From Botryococcus braunii (taxonomy: Eukaryota > Chlorophyta > Trebouxiophyceae), in NCBI GenBank assembly GCA_002005505.1, contig KV908350.1, positions 392,628 through 402,627 of the forward strand: a stretch of DNA of 10,000 nucleotides, given 5' to 3'. Shown piece after piece: positions 1 through 10,000 of this stretch (position 1 is the first letter of the stretch; each line of letters starts with the position of its first letter). A program made the translations under genes and the position numbers. The notes below the pieces were generated by a model, which did no database searches, was not told the origin of the DNA, and worked only from the letters and a program-made list of their open reading frames with translations.

Positions 1-134
1 GATTTCAAGGTAAAGATTAGAGGTGAAATTTATTAAAGAAAAGGGACGAAAAATAATGCACCAGGGATTGCTTTTCATTTATGTTTAGCTGTGTGGTTTG
101 CATTCTGTTTTACACTTGTGCTTGCCACCTGTAG
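1..134 (+). other. 3' end of an upstream intron
   Basis: The first exon in the window starts at codon position 2, so coding sequence must lie further left and this stretch is intronic. It ends in a usable acceptor: a pyrimidine-rich run from about 103 leading to CTGTAG at 129-134. The reading frame of exon 1 extended leftward meets a TAG at 86-88, with no in-frame ATG between that stop and the exon. This argues against the exon being a first coding exon. Confidence 0.55.
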
Positions 135-8340
<8,206 letters not shown>

Positions 8341-8699
8341 ATCATGAACGTAACACAAGTTAAGCGAGAAAGACACAACAGGTTCCAGAAAAATTACTTT
8401 GCATAATGTTAATGGATTTTGGAACTTGCCAGTTCATCAGCATCTCTAGGGGTACTGATTAATCAAGCACCTCCAGGTCCTGATCTTAAAATGTACATTC
8501 AACATGTGGACACATATTTATACAAGATAGGGCAGCTAGCTATAGCTGCGAATGCCTTCTCCGTGATCTCAACGGCGCAGACGTGAATTCCTGATTGATG
8601 GTTGGATGAGTTTTGAACAGTCGTCTGCATCGGACGTGACTACAAAGGCTGCGAGAGACATATGCGATATCGATCTGGTGCACCATATAATTATTTTTA

Positions 8700-8728
8700 A
8701 GCTTATAAGCTGGCTTAATTAAGCCAGC
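8700..8728. repeat. Overlapping 12-bp and 20-bp perfect palindromes
   Basis: AGCTTATAAGCT at 8700-8711 overlaps a 20-bp palindrome at 8709-8728 with arm GCTGGCTTAA. Both lack spacers. If transcribed, they would offer mutually exclusive hairpins. Confidence 0.9.
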
Positions 8729-8765
8729 GCATATGTACGCGCTGCACCAGCATGTATATACAAAC

Positions 8766-8860
8766 TAGCTATCGAAACATCATTGGGATCAAAGCTTTTC
8801 TAGTACTACATTTATATATAAAATAGCTATCCACACATAAGTGCTTCTCTAGTACTACAT
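8766..8860 (+). repeat. Diverged tandem duplication (two copies)
   Basis: Copy 1 (8766-8811) and copy 2 (8824-8860) both start TAGCTATC and both end with GCTTYTCTAGTACTACAT. The middle parts differ in length and sequence, and an AT-rich spacer separates the copies. Confidence 0.75.
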
Positions 8861-8982
8861 ACTGCTTAGTTTGACGTATACGATTGCTCTGATTGAGGGC
8901 TTAGAAGGTGTAGTTAAAGTCTTTGGCCTTTGGTCAGCGTTTGGGTAAGCTTATTAGACAAGGCCTAAGCTTTGAGAATTTA

Positions 8983-8988
8983 AATAAA
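8983..8988 (+). terminator. Candidate polyadenylation signal AATAAA
   Basis: This is the first canonical AATAAA after the stop codon, 643 bp downstream, followed by a TGTCTCTGG stretch. Cleavage would fall at about 9000-9020. Not all eukaryotes use this hexamer, so the call is tentative. Confidence 0.35.
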
Positions 8989-9253
8989 TGTCTCTGGCAA
9001 GTACTTGTCATTTCAGATTCCCTTGAATCGTCCTTGAACCAATGAATATCCCTGCACCAACAAATGCTGGCGCTAACAATGATAAGCCCTACGAACCATC
9101 CTGTAGCTACGTGGTTGCAGCGCCGACACATGAGGTTTGCTAGGGAAACGCTCCTCCCAATAGTGATAATGGAATGTGCATGACTGTTCTCTAGGGGTGA
9201 TGATGGCCTTCCTAGCCAGTGAACACCCCAGTAGTGCTTTGCAACACGGAGAG

Positions 9254-9255
<2 letters not shown>
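8989..9255. other. Intergenic flank, nothing recognised
   Basis: No Ala-rich exon, repeat or RNA gene was seen between the candidate polyadenylation site and the GA microsatellite. Confidence 0.4.
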
Positions 9256-9505
<250 letters not shown>

Positions 9506-9569
9506 GAACCCCAAACCTCAATCCCCAACCCATAATTCCAAAACCCCGAACCAACCCAAACGCTATACC

Positions 9570-9599
9570 CATACCCCTAAAACATGTTTTAGGGGTATG
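9570..9599. repeat. 30-bp perfect palindrome
   Basis: The arm CATACCCCTAAAACA is followed immediately by its exact complement. It is the longest spacerless palindrome in the window and sits at the end of a C-rich irregular stretch (9507-9584). Confidence 0.93.
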
Positions 9600-9677
9600 T
9601 ACATGGGATAGAAACCATGTCGACCATAAGAACCATACCATGAACTACACCACATATCGCACTGAACACTGAATTCT

Positions 9678-9701
9678 CCTTAGCACTTCGAAGTGCTAAG
9701 G
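9678..9701. repeat. 24-bp perfect palindrome
   Basis: The arm CCTTAGCACTTC is followed by its complement, with TTCGAA at the centre. As RNA the stem extends by a U-G pair and two more Watson-Crick pairs. It lies 78 bp after the 30-bp palindrome. Confidence 0.92.
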
Positions 9702-10000
9702 GGAGTCCGCATGCCACTCAGGGGCCCCACTGATGTGTTTGGCACATGCCATACGCCTATGGGCTGTAATTTCTCCCCTTCTTCCGTCATATACGAACAC
9801 ATCGATTAGAGCCACGTGGGGACATGCTGTGCCAGGTAATGCCACTGCGCAAACATCCACCGTAATCTTGTAGGTTCAAGTAATTGCTCGGAACTGCACC
9901 TTGGCAGACGGACACCTGCCAAAGAACTGAAACAATCTTGGGGGAAGCGGGGGCAACGATTGGGGTATAATTTCGAGTTGTTGCTTGCGGACCTAGGAAG
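9702..10000. other. Right-hand flank, nothing recognised
   Basis: This is mixed-composition sequence without an Ala-rich exon, microsatellite or RNA-like structure that I can support. Confidence 0.4.

Larger units (their letters stand above)
8341..8988 (+). other. Probable 3' UTR, up to AATAAA
   Basis: This is AT-rich non-coding sequence between the stop codon and the first AATAAA downstream. It holds an inverted repeat with a 4-nt loop (8532-8549, arm GCAGCTA), the palindromes at 8700-8728 and the tandem repeat at 8766-8860. Its extent is inferred. Confidence 0.4.

Noticed and set aside
9570..9701. Helitron or terminal-inverted-repeat transposon end
   Set aside because: No CTRR end after the hairpins, no matching partner inverted repeat, and no target duplication could be identified in the window.

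Overview
This is eukaryotic nuclear DNA. It shows spliced coding segments with GT-AG (and one GC-AG) introns of about 0.4-1.3 kb, very long dinucleotide microsatellites, and no prokaryotic gene organisation. CpG does not look depleted by eye. The taxon cannot be fixed from the window. An intron-rich multicellular organism, such as a marine invertebrate or a brown alga, fits the intron sizes, the CpG content and the alanine/serine-rich coding sequence; this is inference.

One gene explains the coding signal. Ten short exons on the + strand (135-323, 1153-1206, 2127-2210, 3086-3129, 4406-4492, 4877-4965, 5751-5875, 6408-6449, 7188-7334, 8219-8340) each encode low-complexity Ala/Ser/Gly sequence. 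Their reading phases chain without a break (1-1, 1-1, 1-1, 1-0, 0-0, 0-2, 2-1, 1-1, 1-1, 1-stop). Nearly every donor is a good GTRNGN match, and the chain ends at an in-frame TAG. The spliced product is the C-terminal 327 residues of a protein that is roughly 47% alanine; the 5' part of the gene lies to the left of the window. The protein resembles silk-like or extracellular-matrix low-complexity proteins, but no diagnostic domain is present, so function is unassigned.

Layout: 1-134 is the end of an upstream intron. 135-8340 holds the ten exons and nine introns. Introns 1, 2, 4 and 6 carry very large CT, GT/GA, CA and CA/CG tracts. 8341 to about 9000 is the probable 3' UTR, with a tandem repeat, a 20-bp palindrome and an AATAAA. 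9000-10000 is flank, with a GA/G-tract/GA/CG microsatellite and two long perfect palindromes. Simple repeats fill about one seventh of the window. No RNA gene, transposase, reverse transcriptase or CRISPR array was seen.
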